From Lojkania enalia (lineage: Eukaryota; Ascomycota; Dothideomycetes; Pleosporales), in assembly GCA_010094045.1 (NCBI GenBank), contig ML986633.1, positions 186,722 through 250,721 on the forward strand: a stretch of 64,000 nt of DNA, written 5' to 3'. Position numbers and translations under genes: made by a program. Below are positions 1 through 11,858 of this stretch, in pieces. The notes under the pieces are model-generated. The model searched no databases and was not told the origin of the DNA. It worked only from the letters and a program-made list of their open reading frames with translations. Numbering within the stretch: position 1 is the first letter of the stretch; every line of letters starts with the position of its first letter.

Positions 1-635
1 GCTACAGTGGGATGTGGAAGCCGGGGATATGCCCTGCAACACGGCGAGAAGATGTGCACCAAGTATATGAACACCGGGAACAGGCTTAGTGCTGCTGGCC
101 AGATCTGGGTCACTGCTGCAGAGGAATTTATGTAGAATGCTCTCATGCCGTTATTAAACTGCAAGGGTTTCTGTGATCTCATCAAAGTTGGAGGTTAGAG
201 TAGTCTTGCTTCTTGCTACACCTCGAGCGGATACTGTGCCCTAGAAGCAATGGACTTCGCGAAGATAGTGGCGATGTTGAAGGAAATAAGGTCCATCAAC
301 TCACTCATTCAAGAATCCGTCAGCAATCTGGATGTGCGGAGAAGATAGTTGGCACGATTAACACAGGGGTCTCTAGCAAGCTTTCAGACGCAGCGGAAGG
401 CATCAATACAGAATCGAACCTCGCGGACGCGAAAACTCTGACCGTTGCAAAACTCTTTCGTCTCGGCGGCTTGAAAGAAGGGGATATGGGCACGGCACAA
501 GCCGTTGTTGATTACATCAAAACTATCCACGACGCGGCAATAACCTACAGGCAGACCACCAGCACAGATTCCAAAACCGCAAACCAGCTGGCAATGGAAT
601 GGCTGCAGCATAAAGACTACAATGGTGCGACATAG
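1..635 (+). pseudogene. Remnant of a secreted cysteine-containing protein, cut by the window edge
   Basis: The frame from base 1 reads as a protein with Cys-Gly, HGEKMC and GQIWV segments and stops at a TAG at 133-135. The same kind of sequence resumes after the TAG (NALMPLLNCKGFCDLIKV), is broken by another TAG near 193, and continues in frame through SCYTSSGYC and LEAMDFAKIVAMLKEI to about 348. A separate frame then stays open to 635. Spaced cysteines around an HGE...GQxWV...CxxAL core occur in fungal secreted proteins that resemble stanniocalcin. That comparison is from memory and weak. The first TAG sits where a Gln codon would fit. The 5' end lies outside the window, so the real gene may be longer. 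An intron could explain some breaks, but I see no clean splice pair. Confidence 0.45.
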
Positions 636-986
636 TGGTTTTTCCTAAATAGACTCGATGCTAATTGGGTCGTATTTGCAAGAGAGTATGGCATGCCCTA
701 CTAGAGAGCTATCCGGATCCGGACAGGCCCGTCGAGAAGGTGGGGAGTTCTCTCACCTGGGTGCGAATATGAACAGTGGGTTTCTCGAAAAGGAAATGCT
801 GGGCGGAAAGCAGACGGCAGATATCACGGGCTGGTAAGGTGATCTGGTTCAGTTGTATGGCAAGTGATAGAAGAGTAGTCCAATAGTATCGGGGAGGGCG
901 TTTGTGCTCAGCACAACGGCGGCCCTCGGTGTGCAGAACACAGGGTTCAAGGTTGAGCATCTGAGACAGGATATTGATGGGTATCT

Positions 987-1214
987 TGTGGTGAGAGTGG
1001 AATCTTGTCTCAGGGAGGTATATGAGGAATTAAATTGCCTTGATTGAGGATAGCCAGTAGGCCATATTTATAAACACAGAAAAAGGATATATCAGCTGAT
1101 AACCGGCGTGCCTTTATATTGTGCGACGGTATCCGATGCAACCCGCAACCGGATAACTTGCTGCTGTACAGTAGTAGGAAATCGTACGGCAGACTTGCCA
1201 AAATCCTCATTACA
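987..1214 (-). repeat. Solo LTR, family L1, copy A (reverse)
   Basis: This 228-bp element begins TGTGGTGAG and ends CATTACA on the + strand. It is flanked by an exact 5-bp duplication TATCT at 982-986 and 1215-1219. Read on the - strand it carries the TATCAGCTGATA palindrome region, a TATAAATATGG-type TATA box, and the polypyrimidine end shared by the other L1 copies. It belongs to the longer L1 subtype, with the extra segment GATTTCCTACTACTGTAC. The TG...CA ends and 5-bp duplication fit a solo LTR. A MITE is the alternative. Confidence 0.75.
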
Positions 1215-2239
1215 TATCTAATAACCCAAAAGCTGCTGGCTAGCCCGGGGAGGATTGATTGTGGATAAGTTCAAGCGCGTTTTACTCGAAGGAGGGTATC
1301 AAACTAGGCAAAAAGATTTCTTTGCAAAGTGTTTTGGGGCCACGGCGGCCGGAGCCTCAGATCTTGCTTGCAAGTATTTTCCGACTATTATACCGAGTCC
1401 GGTTTTTCTTTTCAGTGTCCCTTTCCTACTAAGGGAGGGGGTGGTTATGGGACTTGATTTGCAGGACTCTGACCTTTTGAATGAGCTCTGCGATGGATTT
1501 GGTGAGAGATTGTCAATTATTGCTAGTAATGGTAATTAGAGAATAAGTTTTTCAGGATTAAATGTTATCGGAAAGCCAGGAAAGAGTTCGTCGCTGCTGG
1601 GACCAATGCCGACATTTCACTGATCAATTGCTTGAGCTTTCACTAAGCAATCAGATGAACCAAATGCTAAGAGTTCATGACATGAACATAACCTCTCCTT
1701 ATCTCCACTCCGGGTTCTACGTCTGATTGGTCGTTTAACTAAACATAAGCTTCTTCACCATTAAATCGATCCACCTCATCAGGAATCGTCTGCAATCGCA
1801 GGTGGACTTGTCAAAATTGAAATACGCTGACTTTCTCAAATTTCTGGTCCTCGAATTTGAAGAGAACTACACAATTGAGTGTGGAGAACTTCCAATCTGA
1901 ACATGGGAAGACGGAAATTCTATTCTTAAGTGAGAACATTGTTCTTACTAAGGAGTCGTCTGCGAAGAATAATCAGTTCGTTCACGAAAAGGAGCAGGCC
2001 ATCGCAAGTAGGATACATGAAGTATTACTTGCTAAAGGCTTAGAAACTTAAAGTAAGTCAACCGGGTTAGAATCACAGACTGTGGAGATTGATATTTCGA
2101 AGACTTCCACAACTTTGCACGGAAGAAAGTTGGAGCCAATGCTAACATTCATATCCAACGGGACACTAATAATATACGCGATGGCTCCGAACGCAACCAC
2201 ATTACTGGGTCTTGTGTTTACAACCATCCGTTCCTAGTC

Positions 2240-2809
2240 TTGCCTCGGGCCTTCAGCACCTCTGGAAAGCTTCTGGAAGGTCTCGAATTGCAGTTCAATG
2301 TATTCGGAGAAGACATCCTCTTAATAGCAAACATGATATCCGACTCACTTAGCACATCTATGCGAAAACCATGGAGCCTATTCCTGGAAGCCAGCGAACA
2401 TGGACCTCCCAATGACCTGGGCTCTGCAACTGCACTAATTCCTTAGCCAACTGTAATCGAAGAACTTCGCGTGAACAACATGTCTCACGTAGTGGATTCT
2501 CGAGTACCATTATATGGGGCCACGATGCTATCCAAACGCCCTCACCTCACTATTATTGTTCTGAACGGGACGGAAATCGGTGATACGGCGTTGAACAGGA
2601 CACTTGAAACTCATCGGCTCACGCTAACGCAGTTCCAGATGCATTTCATTACTCTTGAGAACGGACACTGGAGTGACGTATTCAAATATTTGTCAAGAAT
2701 TCCAACTCTGGAGAAGGTCACCGCCTGCAATTTGTATACTCTCGACAAGTCGTCTGGAATGAAGGTGGGTTTGACGTTCTATCGCTACCAATGGCTTAAG
2801 CGACGCTAA
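2240..2809 (+). pseudogene. F-box/leucine-rich-type protein remnant (C-terminal part)
   Basis: One frame runs from 2240 to 2809, broken only by a TAG at 2444-2446 where CAG (Gln) would fit. The translated pattern of regularly spaced leucines, ending in a segment like TLxxHRLTLxxFQ followed by GHWSDVFKYL, resembles the C-terminal region of fungal F-box proteins that score buried Leu repeats. No F-box is visible upstream. The region 1560-2240 contains short open pieces in different frames that may be further decayed parts. I infer a dead gene copy and cannot assign a function. Confidence 0.4.
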
Positions 2810-3080
2810 AACGACATTTATGAGGCCCTATCTGCTAGAGATTATAGAACTATGGCTATGATATTAGGTAGGGGAGTTGAGGAGCTCGCCTAGGTATCAC
2901 CTTGAGAGAAATGGGGAGGAGCTCGTGGTTGTTGATGAAGATCAAAATCCGGGCCCATTCAACGAGAAGGGGGAATCCGTGGGGGGACGAAGATGCCTTC
3001 ATCAATCTAGGCTCGTAATATTAATCTTTTAAAACTCAAGATTCTCACTGAAGGCTTTTACACAACACCTTAGTTAGTTT

Positions 3081-3284
3081 TGTCATGGGGATTTTTGGCT
3101 AGTCTGCCGAGCTGTATCAGATATCGACGTACGATATCACGGTCGATATCACGCCGGATATCACGCTGGATATCAGCTGATATACCCCTTTTTCATGTAC
3201 ATAAATATGGCCCGCTGGCCATCTTCAATCAACCAGTTCAGCTCCTCATCTCCCTCCCTGAGACAAGATTCGCCTCTCACCACA
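3081..3284 (+). repeat. Solo LTR, family L1, copy B (short subtype)
   Basis: This 204-bp element runs from TGTCATGGGG to CACCACA. It is flanked by an exact 5-bp duplication AGTTT (3076-3080 and 3285-3289). Between 3118 and 3184 the hexamer GATATC recurs about five times at 12-13 bp spacing and ends in the perfect palindrome ATATCAGCTGATAT. A TATA-like CATAAATATGG follows at about 3199. The promoter-like layout and TG...CA ends support an LTR rather than a MITE. Confidence 0.78.
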
Positions 3285-5533
3285 AGTTTAGTAACCCTGC
3301 TAGCATTCCAGGAGGGCATAATTAGGCTCATGAACCCTGCTCAGGTCCAGTCATTTTCTCTGTTTAAGTTCAGAATGTCTTAGCACTTTAAGAGCAGGGC
3401 ATAAAAATATGTGAGAGTTCATTGTTTTGGTGCACTGCGGATGGCAGGGTAGCTGCTGTATGGGCCAAGAAAGAAAGCTTTGACATAGGGGATGCAAAGT
3501 GATGCAGCGGAACAATATATTGTTGTAATACTAGGAATACCTAATGCCAGCCAAAGCTAGATCCTACTATTCACGTTAAATTTCGCATTTGATCCTCATT
3601 TATTTTGCGATGTCACGTGGAGTCCCTAAAATGAGTATAACACCCTACATAAATCTTCAGCACATAATAGAAACTCTAGCACCCTATTTGATCAATATAG
3701 CTTCTTAAATCCTTGAAAATGTCTCCGGAAGAATGTACGCTTAGGCCACGCTCCCAACTGAAAGCACTATCACCTACCACGAGAGGATGAATCTTTTGAC
3801 TGCCAAAAGGTTCGGCACGAGATTCTCCATACGCTGATGACATTCTGGAGAAAGAAGTAATGCAAGTACCTGGAGGCCGACTTGTTGGGCGAGATGTTAG
3901 GACGGGACAATATTTACAAACTATTTTATATGTTGACGCCTTTGACCACAGCAAAACTCTTTACCACTGCATATAGAAATCGTTTCACCATTTAACATTC
4001 AGGAGGCTATATGTTAGGTATGGGACCGACATGAATGTATTTCCGGGTTCGACCTGAATATAAATACTTCAATTATAGTTGGTGCTTTACGATTTACCAC
4101 CAGATGCATCGAAGCCGGGAAAAGAACGTTCTTTAGTGGAATTCCATCCACACCACTTTGCACTTTGCGAGCCGCAGCATGGCTTCCCTTTGAGCCCTTG
4201 TTTCTATTGCCTTAGCTTGTATAAATTCTCCGTACACAGAACAGCTTTGCCAATCTTTAGATCGCAAGTAATTGATTGCCCACTTTCGATTCCGGGGCCA
4301 TAATTCTAATATCATTGCTAAATTCGTACTAAAAGCATTAGCATTCAGTGAAATTGCTTAGGGGAAGAAGAGAAGCCCTTGTACTGTCAAAAATATCTAT
4401 AAGAGACGTTCCTGAAGCTTCGCGTCTATATATCCTTGAATTCCCCTAACTTTTCACCTAATATGGGATCAGGGTTGTCAGAAACAATGCCAACCTGCCA
4501 GTTCCTCGCTACACTTTTCTTCATCAGCCAAGGATCCGCCTGACGAATAGAAAGGAGAAGCATACGACTCCTGGCATCCTTACCCACCTAGGGGGTGGAT
4601 CCGCTAGCGCAGGTACATTTCCGGTTACCTGGAAAACAGAATCCCATGCGCATATTAATATATTTAGTGTTAGCTGGGAGTGATATATACACTCTTTGGC
4701 GACTCAGAAATACATGAAAATTATTTTTTCCTTAACACAGCCTGAAATTCATCGCCCAGAAGCTCTACAATCTCACCATAGTTGTTTCAATTCCTGAAAA
4801 CGCTGCCATCCGGCTGGTTTACTCATGCAGTTGAATAGGTGATGTACTTCCTGATACCTTCTCATTTACTCACATTCCGATTGAATTGTGGGGTAAGGGT
4901 ATTTAAGGTCACATGACACAAAGCAAAGCGCGGCTGCAATCGGCAACGGTGAAGATCCGGCCACGTGCGCTAGTGAATGGACAATTCTTCCGTCCGGAAG
5001 ATAGAATGGAGCCTAAAGTCAGGTACATACAAGCTGCCAAGGATTCCCCTCTTTCCGAACCCCATTTGCTTTCGATTACTAGGCCTCGACGGGCATTTCC
5101 AAGCCTCACTCTTACAAGCTATACCTGTATCGGCAGGTCGTTCTGTTCGATGAAGCCAAGCCCGTCAGCATTCGCCCAATCCTTGGTCCCATTGACATCC
5201 CTACATCCTGCCATTCGACAACGTGCGGAAACATGCGCTTGGCATCTTGGCAGCACTAACTTTGTATAGCAATGCCCTGTCACTCACAGCATCATACATT
5301 CAACTAAGACTTCGTGTCACGGACATTGACTCCCACGTGCAGGAGATAAGACAGCTCCATGGATTGGGGCTGACCTGCAGCTACGAGGTAGCTCCCTGGT
5401 AAGTTCCAGAGCTTCCACAGCTTTGGGAACTACAGGTCAGATAAAAAGCTCCATGACCCCGGCGATGTAAGGATTGCTCTGCAGGAACACTTTCTTCAAG
5501 TTCCCAATTCTGGGATCTGCACAGAATCTCATC
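3285..5533. other. Intergenic, no recognisable gene
   Basis: I found nothing supportable here. Short open frames at 3676-3954 (-), 4079-4303 (+) and 4913-5269 (+) show no family pattern, no splice continuity and no codon bias. Confidence 0.6.
5441..5447 (+). promoter_or_regulatory. Possible TATA element of the GDPD gene
   Basis: An ATAAAAA run lies about 90 bp upstream of the ATG chosen at 5534. Just before it, a CTGACCTG ... CAGGTCAG inverted repeat spans about 5371-5440. The spacing is plausible for a fungal promoter, but nothing here proves use. Confidence 0.3.
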
Positions 5534-6763
5534 ATGTACACGGTTCTCGTTTCAGGGCTCCTTTTCGGCCTTGCCTCTGGCGCTGCCGTGAAGAGGGGAG
5601 GCGGATATGGATATCATAAGAGCTTGAATGTTCAAGTCGGTGTCCGACCGTACTACCTGGTCGACGACATGGACGAGGGCCGACTGAAGCATGCGCTGCA
5701 GAGGTGCTCAGAAGGCCCCTTCAAGCCATCTGACTTCGTCATCGCGCATCGTGGTGCACCCCTGCAGTTCCCCGAACATACGCTGGAGTCTTACACGGCG
5801 GCTCGCCGTCAGGGAGCAGGTATTATTGAATGCGATGTTGCATTCACGAAAGACAAGAAACTTGTCTGCCGCCACGACCAATGCGATTTGCACACGACTA
5901 CGGATATCCTCAAGCATCCCGAGCTTGCCGCGAAATGCACGACTCCGTTCACGCCTGCCAGCGGCACGTCCCCAGCCACCGTACAATGCTGTACGTCCGA
6001 TATCACACAAGCAGAGTTCAAGTCACTTTGCGGGAAAATGGATGGCTTCAACCCGAATGGAACGACCGTCGAGGAGTACATGGATGGCACCCCATACTTC
6101 CGTACCGATCTGTACTCCACCTGTGGAACGGTTCAAACGCACGATGAATATATAGACTTGGTCAATGGCTGGGGACTAAAGTTCACACCTGAACTTAAGA
6201 CACCCAAGGTGGAGATGCCATTTGATGGATATACGCAGGAGCAGTATGCCCAGGACATGATCAATGCGTACAAAAAACGTGGAATCAGCCCCAAACGCGT
6301 TTTCCCCCAGTCTTTCTTGCCGGATGATATTTTCTACTGGATCGACAAAGAGCCCGCTTTCGGAAAGCAGGCCGTATACCTTGACGAGCGTGTTGATACG
6401 CCAGAGGGCTACGAGAATGCTACTGCATCCATACCAGCGTTGGCTAGGCGCGGTGTTAAAATTTTAGCACCTGCTTTCTTTGCATTGACGAAAGTCGATG
6501 CGAATGGAAAAATTGTGCCTTCGGAATATGCTATTGCGGCTAAGAAGGCGAGAATGGACATAATTGGCTGGAGTTTCGAGCGATCAGGCTGGTTGTCGAT
6601 CGATGGCGGCGGCTACTACTATGATTATGTGAAGGAGGTCATCAATAACGATGGTGACATGTACACCGTCTTGGATGTGCTTGCTCAGCAGGTTAAGATT
6701 AAGGGAATGTTTTCTGACTGGCCGGCGACTCTTACATACTATGCGAACTGCTTCGGTCTTTGA
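5534..6763 (+). CDS. Secreted glycerophosphodiester phosphodiesterase (GDPD) family protein
   Basis: Intronless, 409 aa from the ATG at 5534. The family hydrolyses glycerophosphodiesters to sn-glycerol 3-phosphate and an alcohol, using a metal ion in a TIM barrel. I chose this ATG, not upstream TTG or CTG codons in the same frame, because it gives a clean signal peptide ([17 protein letters not shown]). A Lys-Arg pair at 20-21 could be a Kex2-type site. Catalytic signatures are present: HRG at 72-74, Glu99 and Asp101 in IECD, and His114 in CRHD. The C-terminal part has the metal-ligand-type PELKT segment and a closing WP.TLTYY region. The protein probably acts outside the cell in phosphate or choline scavenging, which is inferred from the family. 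It is convergent with the secreted-protein gene at 7065-9195, with about 300 bp between them. Confidence 0.88.
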   Translation: MYTVLVSGLLFGLASGAAVKRGGGYGYHKSLNVQVGVRPYYLVDDMDEGRLKHALQRCSEGPFKPSDFVIAHRGAPLQFPEHTLESYTAARRQGAGIIECDVAFTKDKKLVCRHDQCDLHTTTDILKHPELAAKCTTPFTPASGTSPATVQCCTSDITQAEFKSLCGKMDGFNPNGTTVEEYMDGTPYFRTDLYSTCGTVQTHDEYIDLVNGWGLKFTPELKTPKVEMPFDGYTQEQYAQDMINAYKKRGISPKRVFPQSFLPDDIFYWIDKEPAFGKQAVYLDERVDTPEGYENATASIPALARRGVKILAPAFFALTKVDANGKIVPSEYAIAAKKARMDIIGWSFERSGWLSIDGGGYYYDYVKEVINNDGDMYTVLDVLAQQVKIKGMFSDWPATLTYYANCFGL

Positions 6764-7064
6764 AAAGAGGGGTTGAAGATCGGTATAAAAAAATGGAGGT
6801 TTCTTTTGAACGTCCAATGGATAATGATATATTCTAATGTAGATAGCGACGTAATAATGTAAATATGGAATAAAATAGCCTCGTGCCCAATAGCGCGATC
6901 TCCAATATGCCTTCATTCAAACAGCAAATTTTAAGATTTCTCCTCAAACCGCTCATCAAGAAAACAAACAATCCGTGTTATCATCAATATTGCATCTCGC
7001 AACCTGCCACCTATAACAATCCCTCTCAAACCTCCCTCCTCTCTGCCCCATAATCTGTCCGCCG

Positions 7065-9195
7065 TCATTCGCACCTATGCTTATTAGCCGCCACTCTTAT
7101 ATTACACGCCTCGTACTTACAAGTATCAATAATTGTCGTATATATATCCTTACATAATACCGAATTATCTTTCCCGCCCACATCTAGAACAGGACAATTG
7201 TCGCCGCCAAGGAACTCGACTTTGAAGTGAATAGTTACTTTTTCGAGGGGCCCGACATTCGTATCTGTTAAGTCAAAGGACTGGTAGTATGAGCCCTTGG
7301 ATTGGCCGGGCCCCATGCGCCAGGGGAGTGTGTCCCATGCGCTACAGTAGCTGTTCATAGCGCGTCTCATCAGTCCTTGATTCATGTAAGCTTTTGGATT
7401 TTTGCTTGCGCGGGGGCAGGTCGCTTGGCCAAGGTTGACGGATATGGACGGTGGGAGTGATGGTGTTGGTGTTTGGGCAGTCTCTGGTGGTGTAGAGGTT
7501 GGTGTCGGTGTAGGACCGAAGCCTTGAGTTATATAGTCGCAGCCTACGTCTGTTATCGTTTCGGCGCCTATTATTGTGGGTGTTCGGTAGTCGTAGCCGA
7601 AGTTGTCGTTGCAGGTACAACTTGTGTGGACGCCGTCTCCGTTAGTGAACGATGCTGCGCGGCATGATGTAACTGAGCCTCCATGAGCTACCGAAAGCGT
7701 TTCAACGCTTATTGTGGAGGGTGGTAGCTTGGTGTATGCGCAAGGCTCTGTCGTCTGTGATATAGTAGCATATCTAGAAGACGGAGACACCGGCTTCTCG
7801 GCACACAAGCAGAAGACTTGAGGGTTCCAGTATGGCTTGCCGCTAAAGTCAGTTTCATTACTGAGGGCACAATTGGGTGGGAGTGTATCGGGAGCCTCGG
7901 CAACCTGTCTCCACACGTCAAATTGAAACTCAAACCAGTCGTAGTCATAAAGTTGTGGCTCGACATAGACTGTATCGATGCAACTGCAACCTTTCCAATG
8001 ACCCTGAGCGTATTAGATTGACTTTGTCAGTATCAATAATGAAACTAACCAATGAGCACTTGTTGAATAGCGGTAGAGCTTGACAGTCTTCATCATTACA
8101 CACAGGCTGTGATAAGTTGTTAGTAGGGATTGAGTTCAATAGTGATGGAAGTGAATTTCGTACAGCGTTTGTTCCCATTGGCGCGTCGGACGGACATCCA
8201 GTTGGAGTGGCAGTTGGTGTTATGGTTGGTTCAACATCGGTCGGATCTATTGGTATTCGGTAGAGGTTATATATTGTACTTGTCCAAACATAGGTGGAAA
8301 GAATGATACTAACAACCCAAGCTGACCTCAAACGAAGCTGATTCCTTGCAATTTGGAGTGCTGCTGCTAAAGCATCAAATTCGGCGGTGGGCCCAGGTGG
8401 CACATCGGGGATCAAAGCGCCACTCTCTAAATCCGCACTCTCAATCATGCTCTCAAGTGGGCCGCCAGTACGAGTTGCTTCAAGAGCTTTGGTGTTGATG
8501 CATTGGGTGAATGCCTCCGCTGAATCGCGATGATTAGGAAAGTAATACAAATAAGTTCATATTAAGAGGAAACAACAGTGGGGGATTCTTGAATGTGGCT
8601 TGTGTGACCAATTACTTACTTGCAATAGCGACATCTCTATCCCTTTTTACCTTGACAGCCAATTTACACTCAGCCACTGCTTCAGCTGCAAAGTCCTCGA
8701 GCATCTCCTTAAGGCTCGGTGATATCGTGATAGAGACATCTCCGGGAACCATGCCATGTGCCTCTGTGGTCGCTTTAGATGCGGAAATTTCAACTCCAGA
8801 GGTCACAGTGTAAACTCCATTGCTTATAGTTGTAGTAATAGGAACCTCAGTAATGAAATCTGGGTGATGTCCTATCCACTAATGATATGTTACTCGTGGG
8901 TCTATTAGCATCAGTCGAGACTACCGATTACCTTGGTTTGTCCATTTTCAACGACGAGAATGTTGGTGTTTGGGCCAATCTCCCCAACACTAAGGGACTT
9001 TCAGCACGCAAACATAGATGAATGTGGAAATGAGACATACTATTGGGACACAGGCCCATAGATTGTAACAGGATTAATACCGATTTGACCCCAAGTCGTG
9101 GGAACAATGGCTTTGATCTCAACTACCGCAGAGGAAGCAAAATACGTGAGGGTAAGACCAAGGAAAATAATAAAATTTGTGCAGATTTGAGACAT
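7065..9195 (-). CDS. Secreted multi-exon protein of unknown function, 626 aa
   Basis: Five exons join in frame on the minus strand: 9195-9041, 8989-8932, 8878-8620, 8519-8050 and 8003-7065. The introns are 46-100 bp with donors GTATGT, GTAATC, GTAAGT and GTTAGT and AG acceptors. The start gives a strong signal peptide (MSQICTNFIIFLGLTLTYF). The middle contains Thr/Pro stretches of the glycosylated-linker type (PTITPTATPT; TPTPTSTPP). The C-terminal half is rich in spaced cysteines (GCSCID, CLCAE, SCTCN, CPVLD, CKDI). This layout suits a cell-wall or extracellular protein, possibly related to C-terminal regions of large fungal secreted proteins. I do not recognise a catalytic domain. A further 48-bp in-frame intron (GTCAGC...AAG) could be removed inside exon 4, where a short hydrophobic run would otherwise be read. 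Confidence 0.68.
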
Positions 9196-10558
9196 TCCAG
9201 TGAGCTTGAAAGCTAATGAAAGGTTCGAGATCGTTTAGCATGCAGGGCAATTTTGCTCGGTCAACTTATTATTTATCAATAACACGAAAATACAACCGAA
9301 GAATGCCACCTGGCCTTGGAAAAACAGATGGTGCAAATGTTTCAGAATTAATAACTTTAGTGAAGGAATTACGGCAAGTAGTGGACAGATGCGGCGCGAT
9401 TGCCAAAGCGGCCCCCTTCTGACGGTGGCATGACTGACTACGCCGCTTGGGATGCTGGAAGGAAGATATGGGGCACCAACTAAATGCCACTACATTCTCG
9501 ATTTTATTTGAAGATTTGGGCATATATTTAGCAAGATTAATAATAGGTTAGGAGGCTCACTATTAACGATGTACGCCAAACAGACCCTGTGTGTAAACTA
9601 TTGGGTGAAAATTTTAGTTCGGGAGCAATCAATCTTGGAAGACTCTCAGAGTGATTGTGATTAATTTTACTCATATGAGCTTCTTAAATGTATTGAGTAC
9701 GTGCTTTAAGCACTAAATGAAGGACTCTTGCCTTATTAGTAATTAGAAACGAGGGAGGCTTTCTGAGATGTGGGATAGTGGTTCCATGACCTCGCCTCAG
9801 TCACCACTACAGTCTCCGCATTTCACCCCGAGACTTCGTAAGTTCTTTCAGCCAGAGTAAGGCTCGAATAAATCCTACCCTTCCTACTTAATGTGCCCCT
9901 ATTGGCCGAAAACATACGTTCATTCCCACTAACTGAGGGACACATCAGCAAGTTTCAGAGCAACACACCACTATATCATTTGAAGGCTCACATCAGCAGT
10001 GATACAACCAGTGAAACACTAAAATGGACTTATATTCGTGGCCCGATTGTTTTCAATCCTGTATGGCGTTGCTCCGTTTAGCACGTTCACAAACCCGACC
10101 TCTGAAGCATAACTGAAAGTTTTGGAGGGGCATTGGTCGCACGAAAGACATTCCGTGGCCTTTGTTTGACTTCCCTTCGGGCCTCATGCTAAGTTATAAT
10201 TAGTCATGAGCTGTGCCATACTAGCAATGGAGCTAAATGAGTCATTGATCCTTGAGAAGAGACCCTGAAGTCCCGCAGATTATCAACGGCCAAAGGCATT
10301 CTAGTGGGTGCAGTTCTGTAAAGGTTGAGGCGAGTATATGTTGGACGACATTGTTGAGAAGTCTCCTAGAGCATGGGTCATTCCTTCTCTGGTCCTGTCT
10401 CACCCCTTTTATCAAACGTTGGACGCCTCTGTAAACGTGTAAGAAATGGCGAAGTTTTATAGTTCCAACTGGCACTAATTATAAAGGAAGACAACTATTC
10501 GTGTGGCAAGACTATCTTTTTTTCCCTCCACAACACCGTCTCGAGATACTTTGAAATC
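9196..10558. other. Intergenic between divergent genes, no gene seen
   Basis: This stretch separates two divergently transcribed secreted-protein genes and presumably holds both promoters. Open frames at 9216-9523 and 9893-10081 are short and have no family pattern. Confidence 0.55.
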
Positions 10559-11858
10559 ATGCCTTCCATTTCGCCATGTTTTCTGATAATTTGTTTGTTA
10601 AGACTTGTCGTTTTAATATCAGCATACGATATAAATGCTAGTTGCGATAGTAAGTACCATCTAGAAAAGAGAACAAAGGGATAGATTTGATACTAGGGAA
10701 TAGCCCATCGGGAGGTGGTTGAGAAGTGGGTGGAGGACGCTTTTAAATTATCCCAGCATGCTTTTGACACCCTAGAAAACATGGATGCCCTTAGCCAAGA
10801 TCAGAAAAACCTTGTGGATTGGCTCTTCGAGCCAAATCATGATTACTCGAGAGCAAAGCAAGAACTTCGGGGTAAGTCTTTTCATGTTTAAGAGGCCTTG
10901 ACTAAAACACTTTTTAGCTGTTTTCGCCGACATAAATCAGAAGAGCACAAAAGGAGTGACCATTTCTCCCGACGTTGTACGTTATTTAGAAACCAGGCGT
11001 TTCAAGGCTCATATTCGATCCAGGTATTTTATTGTGATCTCAAACGATTTTATAAGAGGCAGACAGGAGAAGGATGGGTATGGGTTGATGGTGAAATCAC
11101 TCATCCAGACGCGCCACCGAACACAGCAATGGCTATTGTCAGGGATGAAGACGGTGAAACTTATGATCCTACGGAACAATGTTCTCATATCGGAATGCGA
11201 CCCCCTGGAAATAAGGTAACAAATATGTTCGTAATTAACATGAGTGGTAATGCTCAAGTTATCATTTGTCCATGGTTATTGGAGTACGCTGATAAGAAAG
11301 GATGGAATGAGCGTTATTCTTGGCAAACATGGGGTGTAGGAAAAGCAGCACGATTTATTAACCTCAAGCAGTTCGTATCGAACTGGTTCTACAGTCCAGT
11401 CGACCTTGTCTTCGCATTCGAGAAAATGATCTTACATGAGGTGAGTTATGTGCAAATTGTACTACAAAAAGCATCCAAACTGATTTAATTAGCTCACCCA
11501 TGCAAATGCATTCAAATTCCGAAGAACTATAGATGTGGGTGGGTGGGATGGTTACGGTGTGTGAAATTCGCTTCCTTCCCTCATTCTCGCGAACTCACTA
11601 CTAATGGAATAGGCTGGAAAAATTGCCGAAAACTGTCACATATCGAATCGAATAAAAACTCGGACAATCAGGACGATTGGGTGAGAGGGGGTTATGATAA
11701 TGCAGACTCATATGCTTTGTTCGGATCATGTATGTCGCCGTGTTCCAATGATATCCCCAGTATCCTAATTTCTAGGCCTCTATGCATTAGAGAAGGGATA
11801 TAGATTTACAGAAGACGGAGATGTGGATACTTCTGGCGTCCAAGAAGGGTCGACTTAA
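10559..11858 (+). CDS. Secreted zinc metallopeptidase, HELTH type with NADSYA motif
   Basis: Seven exons join in frame: 10559-10649, 10704-10871, 10918-10976, 11024-11440, 11493-11556, 11613-11729 and 11776-11858, giving 332 aa. Residues 1-23 form a signal peptide (MPSISPCFLIICLLRLVVLI). The zinc site HExxH is split by an intron (HE|LTH, residues 244-248), with Glu245 as the catalytic base. About 50 residues later NADSYA (296-301) supplies Asp298, expected to be the third zinc ligand as in aspzincin-like fungal peptidases (M35-type fold). The segment DVVFYCD before the catalytic part is also typical of this fungal family. Introns are very short (46-56 bp), which hides the gene from simple frame scans. 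The likely role is extracellular protein degradation. Substrate is unknown. Confidence 0.82.

Noticed and set aside
11024..11059. A 36-bp intron (GTATTT...AGAG) in the metallopeptidase gene
   Set aside because: It is shorter than expected, and the 47-bp intron at 10977-11023 has a better donor (GTACGT) and yields the family motif DVVFYCD.
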